From NCBI GenBank assembly GCA_029876055.1, contig CM056874.1:3720001-3784000 (forward strand): a DNA stretch of 64,000 nt. The letters are read 5' to 3'. Under the pieces are notes generated by a model. It was not told where the DNA came from and made no database searches. It was given only the letters and a program-made list of their open reading frames with translations. The number at the start of each line of letters is the position of its first letter. The first letter of the stretch is position 1. A program made the position numbers and the translations under genes. Positions 52,513 through 63,906 of the stretch are shown piece after piece. The DNA comes from Madurella fahalii. Lineage: Eukaryota > Ascomycota > Sordariomycetes > Sordariales.

Positions 52513-54594
52513 TCATCTCAGCTCAAACGTACATCTACGGCGCGCTCCGGGTTTATTGAACCTGACCCTTTCCGTCTCGACTCCCCACATAATGTCGTTG
52601 TCGCGCACGTAACATGCGCCGATAAAGACATGGTGGTCTGGTCGTGGGCGAAGGACAAACGGTAGCTTACCCCCTAACAGCACGACCACCTCGTCGCCCG
52701 GTTGCATCACCTTTGGCCCGATGCCAATGCGCCCGTCTCTGGTAAGAAAGGCACGGCGGTTGAGCGAGTACATGCGCACGGCCGCCATGAACCGGGCGAA
52801 GGTGTCGGTCGCTGGTGCGGAAGAAGGATCCCCTTCACTGAGCCTACGTTGCGAGAGGCAGGCAAGGAAGGCGGCAATCTCTTGCTGGCACCGCTCTGTG
52901 ATCGGACCCTCCCCCCTCCCCTCTCGCATGGCGTCCGCAGGAATCATATTCGACCATTTGCCCTGAGTAAAACTGTTCGCCATCGAGCCGGTGATGAAGC
53001 CGAGAGGGGACACCGCAAGCGCATTGCAGAGGGCAACTTCGAGCGGTTCACCGTTTCTGTAAGGCGGGCTGTTGGGCGCGAACATGGGAAACTGGAAGAG
53101 GTGCGACCACGCGCGTTCCACAGCGGCCATGGTGCGCTCGTCGTCTGAGAATCCAAACTCCATCACATCACCGACTTTGTCGACGATATCGACGCGGAAA
53201 CCGTCCAGGGAGAGAACTCGGGGACGTTGCGGTTGACCACGCCACGGGCTGTCGTGGAGCTCTGCAAAATAGCGGAAATGGCCGTCACACAGCCCGGCGA
53301 GGAATGCGCCTCTAATGGTGAAGCACGACGGGGGCTCGAACCACTTGGGCACCCACGACGGATACTCGTCCGACGAGGGATCGGCGTTGTGTTGCACATG
53401 GGCCAGGACGTCAAGCATGCGAGGCTGCTTGCGCATCAAGAAGCGCGTTGTGTCAGTGTAGACGGCCACAGCGTCCTTCCGGTAGTCTGGCCTTAGCGCT
53501 TTGGGGGTACCGAAACTTGGATCAGGCCCGTGGCGTTGCATAAAGTCATTAAAGCCGGAGATGGCCCTCCTCAGTGCCCGCATTGCCGTCCCGGAATCCG
53601 ACGGCCCCTCAACCTTGGTCAGGGCCAGAACTGGCTGCAGGCCCTCATCACAAATGCCTAGCATGGCAAAAATCTTGTCTCGGACGTCGGTGGCTTGGAA
53701 TCCGCGAGCGCTCTCGAGCACGGAGAGGAAGTTACCGATGGAGCCCGGCACTTCGGAGGGCTGGATGGGCGTGCGTGGGTGCCGGTACAGGTAAATGCTA
53801 TGCCACAACACCAGGGGCTTGTCGATGGCGATCCTCTGGCGCCATTCGGTGACGAAGAGCGCTGTAGACATGAGCTCGGCGAAGGTGATCTCCAATTCCT
53901 CGACTCGCACGATGGCCCAGGACGCGGCCACGACTTCCTGGATGCACCATGTCCGAGTCCAGTATGGCCGGTCAAACAGTTCGCTCAGGTACTGCATCGC
54001 GGTGAAAGGCACGTCATCAATCATGCTCTCCAAAAAGGCGTTTACGGCCTCGGCATCTAGGCCTGCATAGCCGCTTCCGGCGACCGTGCCGTCCCGCGCC
54101 GCCGCGGCCCCGGCGTCCTCGAGCGTCGTCATGGCCTGGGAGAGACGCGATGCGGCTGTGAACGCTTGTTCGATCCCGTGAGTCTTGAGACCCAGCCAAA
54201 CAATGACGCGAGCTGCGTGCTTATATACGAGACGCATATACGCGACTTGACGCGAGCGCTCGTCGACATTGCTTTGGTCGATGCAGACGGCGTCGACCCA
54301 TAACCGCCGATGCAGGTCTGGCAGTCGCAACGCGCGCAGCGCCGCCTCGAGGTTTGGCTTGATAGGTAAGGGCCAGTCGCCCAGCCAGAGGTAGTTGCTG
54401 GGAGGATCAGTGCCCCACGTGTATGAGAGGGCTTCGTATGGGGCCGTGCTCGAGACATCGATCAATTCGAGCGTCGCGGTGAGGGGTTGATCATCGCTTC
54501 GGCCCGGCGCGAGGCGCAAGATGCGCGTAAACGGCGGGCTGCGGCCGTATTCTGCCACCGGAGGAAGTGGCTGATAGCGATATTCTCCAGCCAT
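52513..54594 (-). CDS. HET-domain (heterokaryon incompatibility) protein
   Basis: Intronless, 693 aa from ATG 54594; the frame extends 21 nt upstream without an ATG. The HET domain (PF06985) marks fungal proteins that trigger growth arrest or cell death upon non-self recognition and can act as effectors downstream of NLRs. Seen: the three conserved blocks, YEALSYTWGTD (53-63), LWVDAVCIDQSNVDERSRQV (98-117) with YKHAARVIVWLG, and the later RPYWTRTWCIQEVV. The C-terminal 400 residues are the variable part, with the DKIFAMLGI and RPDYRKDAVAVYTDTTRFLM blocks usual in this family and a final beta-rich GDEVVVLLGGKLPFVLRP. Frame intact. It is 9 kb from the NLR. Partner or trigger cannot be inferred. 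Confidence 0.93.
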   Translation of the reverse strand: MAGEYRYQPLPPVAEYGRSPPFTRILRLAPGRSDDQPLTATLELIDVSSTAPYEALSYTWGTDPPSNYLWLGDWPLPIKPNLEAALRALRLPDLHRRLWVDAVCIDQSNVDERSRQVAYMRLVYKHAARVIVWLGLKTHGIEQAFTAASRLSQAMTTLEDAGAAAARDGTVAGSGYAGLDAEAVNAFLESMIDDVPFTAMQYLSELFDRPYWTRTWCIQEVVAASWAIVRVEELEITFAELMSTALFVTEWRQRIAIDKPLVLWHSIYLYRHPRTPIQPSEVPGSIGNFLSVLESARGFQATDVRDKIFAMLGICDEGLQPVLALTKVEGPSDSGTAMRALRRAISGFNDFMQRHGPDPSFGTPKALRPDYRKDAVAVYTDTTRFLMRKQPRMLDVLAHVQHNADPSSDEYPSWVPKWFEPPSCFTIRGAFLAGLCDGHFRYFAELHDSPWRGQPQRPRVLSLDGFRVDIVDKVGDVMEFGFSDDERTMAAVERAWSHLFQFPMFAPNSPPYRNGEPLEVALCNALAVSPLGFITGSMANSFTQGKWSNMIPADAMREGRGEGPITERCQQEIAAFLACLSQRRLSEGDPSSAPATDTFARFMAAVRMYSLNRRAFLTRDGRIGIGPKVMQPGDEVVVLLGGKLPFVLRPRPDHHVFIGACYVRDNDIMWGVETERVRFNKPGARRRCTFELR

Positions 54595-55974
54595 GGAAGC
54601 GATAATGCTGGGCAAGGATCATCTCCGGAAAATGTGGGCTGCGGGATCCAGCAAGTGAGACACGTTGACTTGGCGGCTGTCTTATTCGTCGATCTTACCA
54701 AAAATAAGTCGCACCCTAATGACTGGAGGAGAATCCCCGAAAGCTCAAAGCAGCACTCCTTCCTTCGGTCACCTCGTGTCTGCACCGTTTCCACGACAAA
54801 GCCAAGCCGTTACAAAACAAGGCACTACGGCTGTGACACTAACAGAAGACATGTGCCTTAACCCAACTAACTTACTTATTCCTCCCGGATAGCACGGCTT
54901 GCTGTAAGGACCACATAATCAAGGCGAAACAACAGGAGCTTACCAATGCCCCCTCCAGCCGAGCCCCCTCTTTCTCTTCAGCCCCGCCTTGCTGGATGCC
55001 GCGGTGGGCACGAGCCAGCTTCGGAACGTATTACCGCGAATGGCACTGCCGTTACCCAATCGTAGATTTTGAAGCGATATCCGGGATCTCGGACTTCTTG
55101 GTGGCTGGCTGTCTCTGTCCAGTTGTCCTCGAGAAGCTCGGAGGACATTTGCGCGGCGCTCTCATAGTGTGGTTTTGTTCTATTCTTAGGTGCCAGTTGC
55201 TGGACGGCAGGGAAGCACTATTGCTATGGGAGAAGGGATCCCAGCAGAGCGCGCAACATCTCGAGGCATAGCCCCTGAAGGGAGCCGAGCCTCTACGGGG
55301 AGCATGCACCCCAGACTATAAGCAAGGGGTGCCCCTTGGAGATGGGGGGGTACGAGTATCATGATGTGGACTTTAGCAGCATTGCCCCATATCTCCACGC
55401 CACCGATCAAACGGTTACAGCCGGCTCTTGCGTGGACGCCCATCTCCCCGTGTAGACGAATCCGCGGGGTTGTAAAGCCAGATTGACGTGCGGTAGAAGT
55501 TGGCAATCGTTGTGAGACATATCCAAGATTCACTCGCCAATGGCCGTTCGGTTATCGGGAGTCTATCGATGCGGAAACATCGATGACGGCATCTGTAGGC
55601 AAGTAACCCAACACCGCGAAGGCTGGTCAAAACCGGAGTGACCTTTCGCAGTGGAAACTCTGAAGAGACTGTGGGCAAGGGTGTGATGGTCTCTCTCCAG
55701 AGGCACAACGAGTTGGGCGTGTCCCAGCTAACTGGGCATGTACAGTCTCCGACTGTGTCATCGGTTAAGGGTATCAGTCCAATTTCTCCAGATAGAGCAG
55801 GGCGCCTAAGACGCAACTAACTCCAAGCCTTCTAGCGCCAAAGTGGCCCGCCGTCCTTTTCCAAAATGTATGATCTCCATGACGGCCTATCCTGGCTTCT
55901 CATAGGACCAAGAACTCCAATACATGCAAGCAGTTTTGACACATTATAGAACACAAAATCCCTCCGTCACTTCC
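54595..55974. other. Intergenic region HET / Myb
   Basis: About 1.4 kb. A minus-strand frame at 55415-55816 was considered and rejected for lack of any motif. Otherwise nothing. Confidence 0.5.
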
Positions 55975-57220
55975 TCACCAGCCACTGCCGTAGTTAGGTT
56001 GCCAGTCCCCTAAAGAACTCTGGGCCATTAACCCATCACCTGATCCATACACCACCCCACCGGAACCTTGCATTGCATAATCGGCGCTAGCCTGGTAGAT
56101 ACCGAGCGCGTTGTACTCCATCCCCGTGGATCCGTCGGTTAACGTCGCCGGTGGTTGAGACTGCGAGTAGTAGGCGGTGGTCATTGGGTCCGCGGGAGGG
56201 GCGAGAAGACTGGAATCGACGCCAAGAGCACTGGGTGAAGCCCAGGATGTAGGCGCAGTACTAGGGCTCCGACCGGTCCAGTCCAAGTCGCATCCCATGT
56301 AAGGACTCGGACTGGCGGACGTATCGCTCCCGGTGTACCAGCTCTCGGTAGTACTAGCCAGCTGAAAGGGTGGTTGCAGGAGGCCGTCAATTTCTGCCTC
56401 GGTGAAATCCATCCAGCGCGGGATTGAATCAGGCTCTGGGGTGGTAAATGCGGGTGATGGGGTCGCGGGGACGCTGAGGGTTTGGCACGGATTTGGGCTC
56501 GATGTGCTGGATACGGCCTTCGCTCTCGACGCCGCACTTGCTTGCTTGCGGCGGAGGATACTGTATCTGTTCTTGGCGGATAGAGAGGTCCGGTTGGGGA
56601 AATGCTGGTGTACGATGTCGCTCCAGTTTCGGCCGTTCTTAGATACGAGCTCGAGTAGCCTTGAGTCCTAACCAGGCGTGTCTTTGTCAGCAACAGTCGT
56701 CGTCTCGGGCCCCGTGAGTTGAAGCGACGCACCTCTTCCCCCGTCCAGGGGCTCTTGTCGATCCGAGGATCGAGGCAGTCGTACCACCGCTTCCAACACT
56801 GGTCTCCGTTGCGGGTGCCGACAGCCTCAGCGATCTTGCTCCATCGCGCGCCGTAGAGCTCAACGGCTTCCCGCAGCCTCTCATCTTCTTCCCTCATCCA
56901 CGTGCCTTTTCGGATGGTGTTGGCGATGCTGTAGTGCCACCGTTTCCGGCAGTCCTTGTTGTTGCGCCCGGGGAGATGGGCTGCGACTTTGTGCCAGCTG
57001 ACGGGGCCATGCTTAGGGGTTTCTAACCGTCAAGATGGGTTGTCAGCAAACGTCCCAGCCCGGGCTGACGGACGGCGAGCGCAAGAAGTTCTTACTCACC
57101 CTTTGCCACGGCCTCGGAAAGCTTCCGGTCCTCTTCAGGCGTCCATACCTGCCGGGCCTTTTGCCCGAAGGCCGGGGCGTCCCGCAGTGTGGGTGCAGTT
57201 GTCCCTGACGTCCCTGGCAT
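55975..57220 (-). CDS. Three-repeat Myb (SANT) DNA-binding protein
   Basis: Exons 57220-57100, 57022-56733 and 56667-55975 (introns 77 and 65 nt) give 367 aa. Seen: Myb repeat 1 QVWTPEEDRKLSEAVAK...VSWHKVAAHLPGRNNKD, with CRKRWH, split by intron 1; repeat 2 KGTWMREEDERLREAVELYG and RWSKIAEAVGTRNGDQCWKRW; repeat 3 KSPWTGEEDSRLLELVSKNG and NWSDIVHQHFPNRTSLSAKNR, split by intron 2. The regularly spaced tryptophans are present in each. The C-terminal half is Ser/Thr/Pro/Tyr-rich without a domain, probably an activation region. Likely a nuclear transcription factor; targets unknown. Intron positions within the repeats and the W-x-x-E-E-D motifs make the model secure. Confidence 0.9.
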
Positions 57221-59665
57221 GTTTGATTATGTGTGTGCGTTATTTGTGGAGCGATGCCTTGTATGCGAAGACTCCTGGAAGTGTAGGTGACAGCGGCAGT
57301 CTGGACCGCGGTCAGCAGAGCTGCTTATAAATTGTTGATGATGGGAGAAGAGGCCAAGTGGGCTCTGGTCGGATGCGGACCGCACGTGCTACACAACTTA
57401 TAAGTGATCCTCGACACCATCTCATATCTTAGGGCCCCGGAAAGGTTGTAGGTAATTAGCGGGGATCTAGGGCTCCCGGCAGGGTATTCCCCGAAACACG
57501 AGGGATGGATGCATGCACATCCTTCGCCGATTGCTGTACGCCTTCAGCCCTACGGGCCTCAACCGGCGTTATGTCAGAAAGTAACGTGCCAGTCTGGCCG
57601 ATCTGCATGCATACATACAATTGGTGGCTCAAGATCCCACCCGTAGTTCTGGAGCTGCCGGGGGCCCGTTTGCGAGATTGACGGTGGCAATTGGCTTCGG
57701 ATGCCTTCTAAGCATCATGGCTGCATCCCGCAGCGGCGAAGTCGGGTCCACTCCCGTTTCCAGGCGTCATTGATTGGCCTGCCGCTGCGCGACCGCCTTT
57801 TCAGCTCGCACCGTGCAGGAAGCTTATTGCCCGTTGCGGTAGCAAGGGGTGGCTGAGGCGCAGCAGTGCTTAACGGCCCTCCCCATGGCGGGTGGGGATG
57901 GTGCGGGTTGTATCCGGCCGCACTCAGCGTTTCCACACTCTTTTTTGGTCTCGACGGCGACCGAGTGCAAAGTCGATCGTGGTTCCCCCCGCGCGGAGGC
58001 GGTGAGGACCCAGGGAGACGGAACGGGACAGCCACAGCTCTGGGCTAGACGGCGATGCCGACATGGGACTTGCCGTGACGTCGCTGGGCAACTGGGCTAG
58101 AACAGGGTAGACCGCGAGCCATATCGAGGCCGGTCTGACGCGAGATTGACGAGGAATCGTGCGGTCCGTCTATCGAACCATACTAACGCGTCGCAGCAAT
58201 AGAACCCTAGAGACCTTGCATGGCTGCCGTCTAAGACTTGAGAACCGAGGGGTTCCCCCATCGGCGGTCGCCGCCCACCCGGGAGCCAGCAGCTTCACTG
58301 CCTGTGCACGGGGCCAAACACAGCCCAAGAAATCCTGGGATATCACAACTGTTTCCGGCAATAATACGTCCTCTGCTGTGAAACCTCGGTGCCTGCGCTC
58401 TAACCGTTAAGTCGCGGGGGGAACGTGATGGGAAGCTGGCGCCTGCCCGGCGCACAAGCCGGACATTATAGAAGAACGGAGCCCGAGAACGAGGCGACGC
58501 GGCCGAGGCTCTGTAACTGTAGACCAAATTGACGATTGATGGCAGAGCAGCGCAGGGCAGAGCAGCGCAGGTTAGGACGGGACAGGAAGGGGGAGCCCAA
58601 GTCAGGTGCAGCGCCGGTAGGAGTAACAGACCGGACCGTTGTTGCAGTGGATGCAGCAGCCTGCAGATGCAGGAATTTGCAGGCGGGTAAAGTCACTAAA
58701 AGACTCGCAGAGGCGCACTGAGCACCTGCCGCCCCTATTTGCTACTTCAGTGACCGCCATTTTGCCAATGACTCGCACTGCCCATGAGCGCAAATCGCGG
58801 TAACGTTCCACACCGTTTTTTCATCCAGTCCCACCCAGAACGCCTGCAGCCCAAGGCCAAATTGCGCATTTTGCCGGCTACCAAGTTCCATACCTTACCT
58901 CAGTGAAGTCAGAATGGCGAGTACCGTATCCTCGGTGACAGATTAAGGAGGACTCTGTTAAGTGTCGCCGGAAGACGGAGAAGCCGATCCTTCCCCGCTG
59001 CTGTAGTTGAGCGATGCAGTAGTTAGGTACCTCTTCCGACTCCCAACGCAATACTGGAGCAATCACAGCCCAGACGCGATTGGCTTATTTCGGATATCGC
59101 ACCTCGTGTGTTCCAGCTCACAGTGTAGAGTGCGCCGAACCCTAGATCTCCCTGAGTGCACAAACATCGTAACTGTGGCGCATGGCTCGGATGGAACCCT
59201 CAACGCCTTAGCCGGATGTAAAGCCTTGGGAACTAGGCTGTTCCCTGGACGACGAGCGTTGATCTCCGTGCGCTGTTCTATTGATAGTGGTATCAGAACA
59301 AGCAAACCATAGAAAATCGGACGAGGCATCCTAGGTCCTCGTAAAATGACCGCCAAACGAGCAAACAAACATGACAGACACAATCTTTGCCGCCTGGACG
59401 AATATGCTGTCCAGTCATACGCTGTCCATTTTCCCTGTGACTGATATCATAGGTACAGGTTGTGTTGCATCCAGCTCTCCCTCGTGTCAATTTGACGTCA
59501 TGCGGTGGGCCATCACCAAAGGTGGAGAGCATTACCTGAAGTAGTTATCGCTTTGTCGAATCCCGGAAACCGGCCAGTCTCGTCTTTTTCCACTTACACG
59601 CCTTTACCAAAGCTTAAGCAGAGCCTCGAGCTCCTAAACGCCACCCTCCGTTCCTAGCCTCGACA
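57221..59665. other. 2.4-kb intergenic region
   Basis: No recognisable coding frame on either strand. Contains a perfect 15-bp tandem duplication at 58541-58570. Left end is the Myb promoter, right end the SDR promoter. Confidence 0.5.
58541..58570. repeat. Perfect 15-bp tandem duplication
   Basis: GGCAGAGCAGCGCAG occurs twice in a row with no mismatch. No gene association seen. Confidence 0.85.
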
Positions 59666-61078
59666 ATGCCATCCGCAGTTGTAGTAGGTGCCACAGGTAG
59701 GCAGTACCACCCAACTTCAGACTTTCTCATCCATGTCGAAGTCGGACCGAGCTAATCATCTGATCTAGGGATCCTGGGCCGAGAGATAGTCAAACGCCTG
59801 GCTCACAAACCCGATGAGTGGGAAACGGTGTATGCGCTCTCGCGCAGCAAGAAGGAAAAGTGCCCGTCCAATGTGGTCCATAGTCACGTTGACCTCCTTC
59901 GGTCAGCCGACCAGATGGCCCAGCAGCTAAAGGGAGTCGAAGTGGAATATGTATTCTTCGCCGCATATCTGCAGAAGGATACCGAGGAGGAGAATTGGCA
60001 GATAAACGGTGAGTCGAGGGGCAGCCAGCACCCCTGAGCTGCTGTTGGCAAAGGCCGGCTGATTTGGCATCAACATCGCAGGCGACATGCTTGAAAACTT
60101 CCTCAAGGCCCTCGAAATCACCGGAGCTGTCAACAAAATCAAACGGATCCTCCTCGTCACGGGTTGCAAACAATACGGTGTGCATCTCGGACAAGCCAAG
60201 AATCCCATGGAGGAAACCGATCCCTGGCTGCAAGACGACCCCTTTCCGCCGAACTTCTATTACCGGCAGCAGGATATCCTCAGGGCCTTCTGTGAGAAAC
60301 ATCACGCTATCAGTTGGGTGGTCACCTATCCCAACGACGTGATTGGCTTCGCCAAGGGCAACTTCATGAACCTTGCCGAGGGCCTCGGTATATACGCCGC
60401 CGTGAGCAAAGAACTCGGCCAAGATCTCGCCTTCCCCGGGTCCGAGACCTTCTACAGCAGGTTCGACAGCTTCACGTCCTCAAAGCTGCACGCCGAGTTC
60501 TGCGAGTGGGCCATCCGCGAGCCGAGGGCGGCGAACCAGGCCTTCAACGTCGTCAACGGCGACGTGCAGACATGGCAAGACTTGTGGCCGCGGCTAGCGC
60601 GGCGCTTCGGCTTGAGGGTCAAGACGGATCAGTTTGCTGGCGATTCGGGACTAGCGAGTAAGACGCGGCTCGGGGCGCAGCCGCCTATCAGCGTGTTCGC
60701 GGAGGAGGCTGGGCTCCGCGGCCGGATTCCGCCGAGCGAACTGGAGCAGAGAATCAACTTGGTCAAGTGGAGCCAGCAAGAAAACGTCCAGAAGGCGTGG
60801 CGGCGGCTGGCTGAGCGGGAGAAGCTGCAGGAGGACGCGCTGGAGAAAGGGACGTGGGCGTTTATCGACTTTGTCCTTGGACGCAACTACGATATTGTTG
60901 TCAGCATGAGCAAGGCGAGGGAGGCGGGGTGGACGGGGTAGGTTTCTAACCAATTGCAACCGAGACGCGTAACCTGAAGGGTGCTGACGACAGTTTCAGA
61001 TACCAGGATACTTGGAAGTCGTTGTCGGACGTTTTTGGCGAACTAGAAGCGGCGAACGTGCTGCCCAAGATCCACTGA
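59666..61078 (+). CDS. PRISE / SirQ-like NAD(P)-dependent short-chain reductase
   Basis: Exons 59666-59696, 59769-60008, 60082-60937 and 61000-61078 (introns 72, 73 and 62 nt) give 401 aa. Seen: Rossmann motif VVVGATGILGREIV, with the first intron in the glycine loop; LLVTGCKQYG carrying the PRISE catalytic Lys (about K120); NFYYRQQDIL carrying the catalytic Tyr (Y150/151), matching the YY-x-x-(E/Q)-D-I-L pattern; and WVVTYPNDVIGF. PRISE enzymes (progesterone 5-beta-reductase/iridoid synthase-like) reduce enones with NAD(P)H; in fungi relatives are often in secondary metabolism, but no biosynthetic cluster is visible here. Length is normal. Followed 175 bp downstream by an APH-fold gene in the same direction. 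Confidence 0.88.
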
Positions 61079-61253
61079 GCTCCTGCAGGCCTCGATTAGC
61101 CGTATGACACCTCCGGCGGATACTCGTGGTTGCATGGCCCAATCGGGCCGCCTCTGCTTTCCCTCGTGTTGGTTGCAGATATCATTCACCGAATCCGATC
61201 ACTTGTTTAGGCAACTACTTCAGACGTGATCACACATGTGACTGTAGCCAATC

Positions 61254-62627
61254 ATGGAGTTCGATTTTCAAGCTTACCTCTCCTCTCTCTACCCATCCAC
61301 TGCCTATCACATCACTTTTCTTACCGGAGGCCTCGTGAACTTCACCGTCCGCGCGCGCCGGGCCGATGCCGGCTCTTTTCCTTCCCCCCCTTCTCCCAAC
61401 TCCCTTCCACCCTCCCTCATCCTGAAACACGCCCCTCCATACATCGCCACCCTCGGCGCCTCCGCGCCGTTCTCGCAAGCCCGCCAAACCGTCGAAGCAA
61501 CGGTCCTCGAGCTGTTCCACAACCCCACCAACAGCCAGCAGCAACAGCAGCAGCGCCATGAAACTCCCCTGGCCTTCGTCACCCACGGCTCAAACCCGGA
61601 GGCCGACGAGGCGGTACGCATCCCCCGCCTCATCGCCCATGACGCCACCAGCAACATCCTCATGCTGGAAGACCTCGGCGACGACCTCGTTACGCTATGG
61701 GACCTGTTCACCGACCCCGCCGCAACGGCGCAAAACTCAGCACCTGCCCGGCCGCTGAGAGACCGCTGCGCAACCATGGGCGTCCGGCTGGGGCGCTTCT
61801 TCCGCCACCTGCACAGCGCCGCCGCCTTCACCCGCGCCGCCGCCTCGCTCTCGGAGCAAGGCCGCGCCGCGCTCGACAGCGCGCTCACGCGGGACGTGGT
61901 CCGGGACGCGGCGGTCCGGCCCCTCCTCGCGCGGCTCCGGCAATGGGCGGGGCTGGGCAAGGAGGAGGACGGCGAGGACGGCGAGCGCGCCGCGCAGAGG
62001 CTGTACGCGCGCGTCGAGGCCGACTTTGAGCGCGGCGACCGCGGCGAGGCGTACGATGGCGAGGCCTGCCTGTCGATGGGCGACTTCCACCCGGGCTCGG
62101 TGCTCGTCTCCCCGGGGCCCGCTGCCGCGGGTGGGAGGGAGACGGTGGCGGTCATCGACTGGGAGTTCGCGACGGCGCGCAACGGCAGGGGCGTCAACGG
62201 GGACATGGCGCAGTTCCTGGCCCACTTGCACGTGCTCATGCTGTCGCTTCCGCGGGGCGGGGCGGCTCGCAAGGCGGTGGAGGAGTTCGTCAGGGAGATG
62301 TGCCGGGCGTATGCGGGGCAGGAGGGTAGTGGTGGTGGTGATGTTGTTGTCGTCGTGCCGAGGCAGGGGTTGTACGAGAGGGAGAGGTCGGCGCTGGGCA
62401 TCTTGAGGTCGGCGTTGATCTTGTTCGGGAGGGAGACGATCAATCAGGCTGTTGAGCGGACGTGGGAGGGTGCGGCGATACCGGTTGAGACGATGGTCAA
62501 GGCTGGCGTGTGGTACTTGGAGCGGGCTGGGGATACTATCGAGGAGATGGTGGAGGAACGGAACTGGGAGGAACTGATGAATGAGAAGTCGGAGATCATG
62601 GTGCGGTTGTTCGGGTTAAAGGGCTGA
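61254..62627 (+). CDS. APH-fold kinase, methylthioribose-kinase-like
   Basis: Intronless, 457 aa. Seen: a glycine loop region FLTGGLVNFTVRAR; ILKHAPPYIATLG carrying the ATP lysine, followed by SQARQTVEATVLELF with the helix-C Glu, an arrangement like methylthioribose kinase; hinge ILMLEDLGDDL; catalytic SMGDFHPGSVLV (Asp present, DFH for DLH); and metal-binding VAVIDWEFAT. A short glutamine/serine-type insertion (NSQQQQQQRHE) lies between strands. The C-terminal half is helical. Substrate uncertain: methionine salvage is possible, but fungi usually lack methylthioribose kinase, so another small molecule is likely. Its closeness to the PRISE-like gene may be chance. Confidence 0.85.
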   Translation: MEFDFQAYLSSLYPSTAYHITFLTGGLVNFTVRARRADAGSFPSPPSPNSLPPSLILKHAPPYIATLGASAPFSQARQTVEATVLELFHNPTNSQQQQQQRHETPLAFVTHGSNPEADEAVRIPRLIAHDATSNILMLEDLGDDLVTLWDLFTDPAATAQNSAPARPLRDRCATMGVRLGRFFRHLHSAAAFTRAAASLSEQGRAALDSALTRDVVRDAAVRPLLARLRQWAGLGKEEDGEDGERAAQRLYARVEADFERGDRGEAYDGEACLSMGDFHPGSVLVSPGPAAAGGRETVAVIDWEFATARNGRGVNGDMAQFLAHLHVLMLSLPRGGAARKAVEEFVREMCRAYAGQEGSGGGDVVVVVPRQGLYERERSALGILRSALILFGRETINQAVERTWEGAAIPVETMVKAGVWYLERAGDTIEEMVEERNWEELMNEKSEIMVRLFGLKG

Positions 62628-62800
62628 TGCAATTAACGGCTGGATTGTGCCAACTCCTGAATGCGATAACAGAGCAGTACGTGGCAGAGCAGCTGAGAGG
62701 CATAAGGTCATTACGTATTAGTGTTGCTCAACTCGTATGGGCATCAAGGGGTATCTCCGTCGTCTATCGATCCAACAATAAAACCGGATTGGACGTCAGG

Positions 62801-63906
62801 TTATTGCAAAATTGCAAAACACCAATCGCTCGACGCCCTGTGGGCTCTCTGCAGGTCTCTCTTCATGTAACACCGGTGCTCGGTACCTTGATCGCCAGGC
62901 AGGTAGCCCCATGCACACGCCTCGCAATGCGCATTAGAAGCGCAGACATTCATGCACTCGGCCATGCTGCTTGTATAGAGGTGTGCCATGTCGGTGGCGC
63001 CGCTGTCGCCGCTGTAGTCGATGCCGCAGAGCCGCAAGAAGCTTCTTGTCGAGCCCGGGACGTGGTATATAGTGTTATTCAACGCGGGGCAGTCAGAATT
63101 GTAATCTGGCCGTGAAGCTGCGCCCATTCCGGATGACGTCTCCGGAGGCGCAATGCCGGACGTGAGGGTAGATGTTGGGCTTGTTGGCGTTGGGCTCCCG
63201 TTGACTACGGAGGCGGGCAAGGAGCTGCTAGACTGCATCAGTCGCCTGTTGACAGACACCAAAAAAGAGAGGGAATTCAGGATAAGAAACAGGGTTAAGA
63301 TCCCACGGACCTTGACGGGTCTTCTGCCGGTTGCCCAGACTGTCTTCTCGAGAGGCCGACTCCAAGCCCGACGCCAACGCCGACGGCAATGCCGATTAAT
63401 AGCAACACACCAGAGACAACAATCACCCAAAAGACGCGTTTCTTGGTGGTCGGGGCGAGGTCGCTGCTACCGGCAAGACTCCAATTTCTAGACTCTCCAT
63501 TACCCAGCGGCCCGATGCTGAAGTCGCGGTCACTTCCGGCCACACCCTCACCTGCCGCCGAGCTCTCGGCTACCGGCGCCGGCAGTCCCCCATGGCCCAG
63601 TGCCTTCTCATGGGTCCTATCTTCGGGCGGCGTTGGGGTTCCCTCGCGGTAAAACGTATACTGCTCGAGATTCGCGTCATTCTCACGATCGTCCCAGTAC
63701 ACGGCGGGCGTTGTCGCAGCAGGCGAGGGCCTCACGCGCCTTGGGACGGGCTGGTGGATCTTCTTCTGGCTGGGCTCTGGGATCCCCTCAGCGAAGCGCA
63801 CTCTGTGATGATTATCGTCCGTGTTGTTGATCTTGTCCTTGTGGCTTGTTGGCTGCGATTCCGGTTGCGGTTGGGACGGGGATCCCTTGCTGTTCGATGG
63901 GTCCAT
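62801..63906 (-). CDS. Single-pass membrane protein with Cys-rich (PAN/Apple-like) ectodomain
   Basis: Exons 63906-63311 and 63245-62801 (65-nt intron) give 346 aa. Seen: a 160-residue disordered N terminus with HHRVRFAEGIPEP, probably cytoplasmic; a membrane helix VFWVIVVSGVLLLIGIAVGV at about 170-190, then a Gly/Val run; a Ser/Thr/Pro-rich stalk; and a C-terminal domain with cysteines in SDCPALNN, LRLCGIDY, AECMNVCASNAHCEACAWG, HRCYMK and DWCFAI. The ECMNVCASNAHCEACAWG pattern resembles PAN/Apple modules that bind glycans or proteins, suggesting a surface sensor or adhesin-like protein. The donor (AG|GTCCGT) is weak; a nearby GTCAAG is an alternative. The gene converges on the APH-fold gene. 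Confidence 0.82.

Noticed and set aside
55415..55816. 133-codon minus-strand frame upstream of the Myb gene's 3' end
   Set aside because: No recognisable motif and no ATG-supported exon chain.
61307..62443. 378-codon minus-strand frame opposite the APH-fold gene
   Set aside because: Antisense shadow of GC-rich coding sequence; the composition is Ser/Arg-biased without domains.
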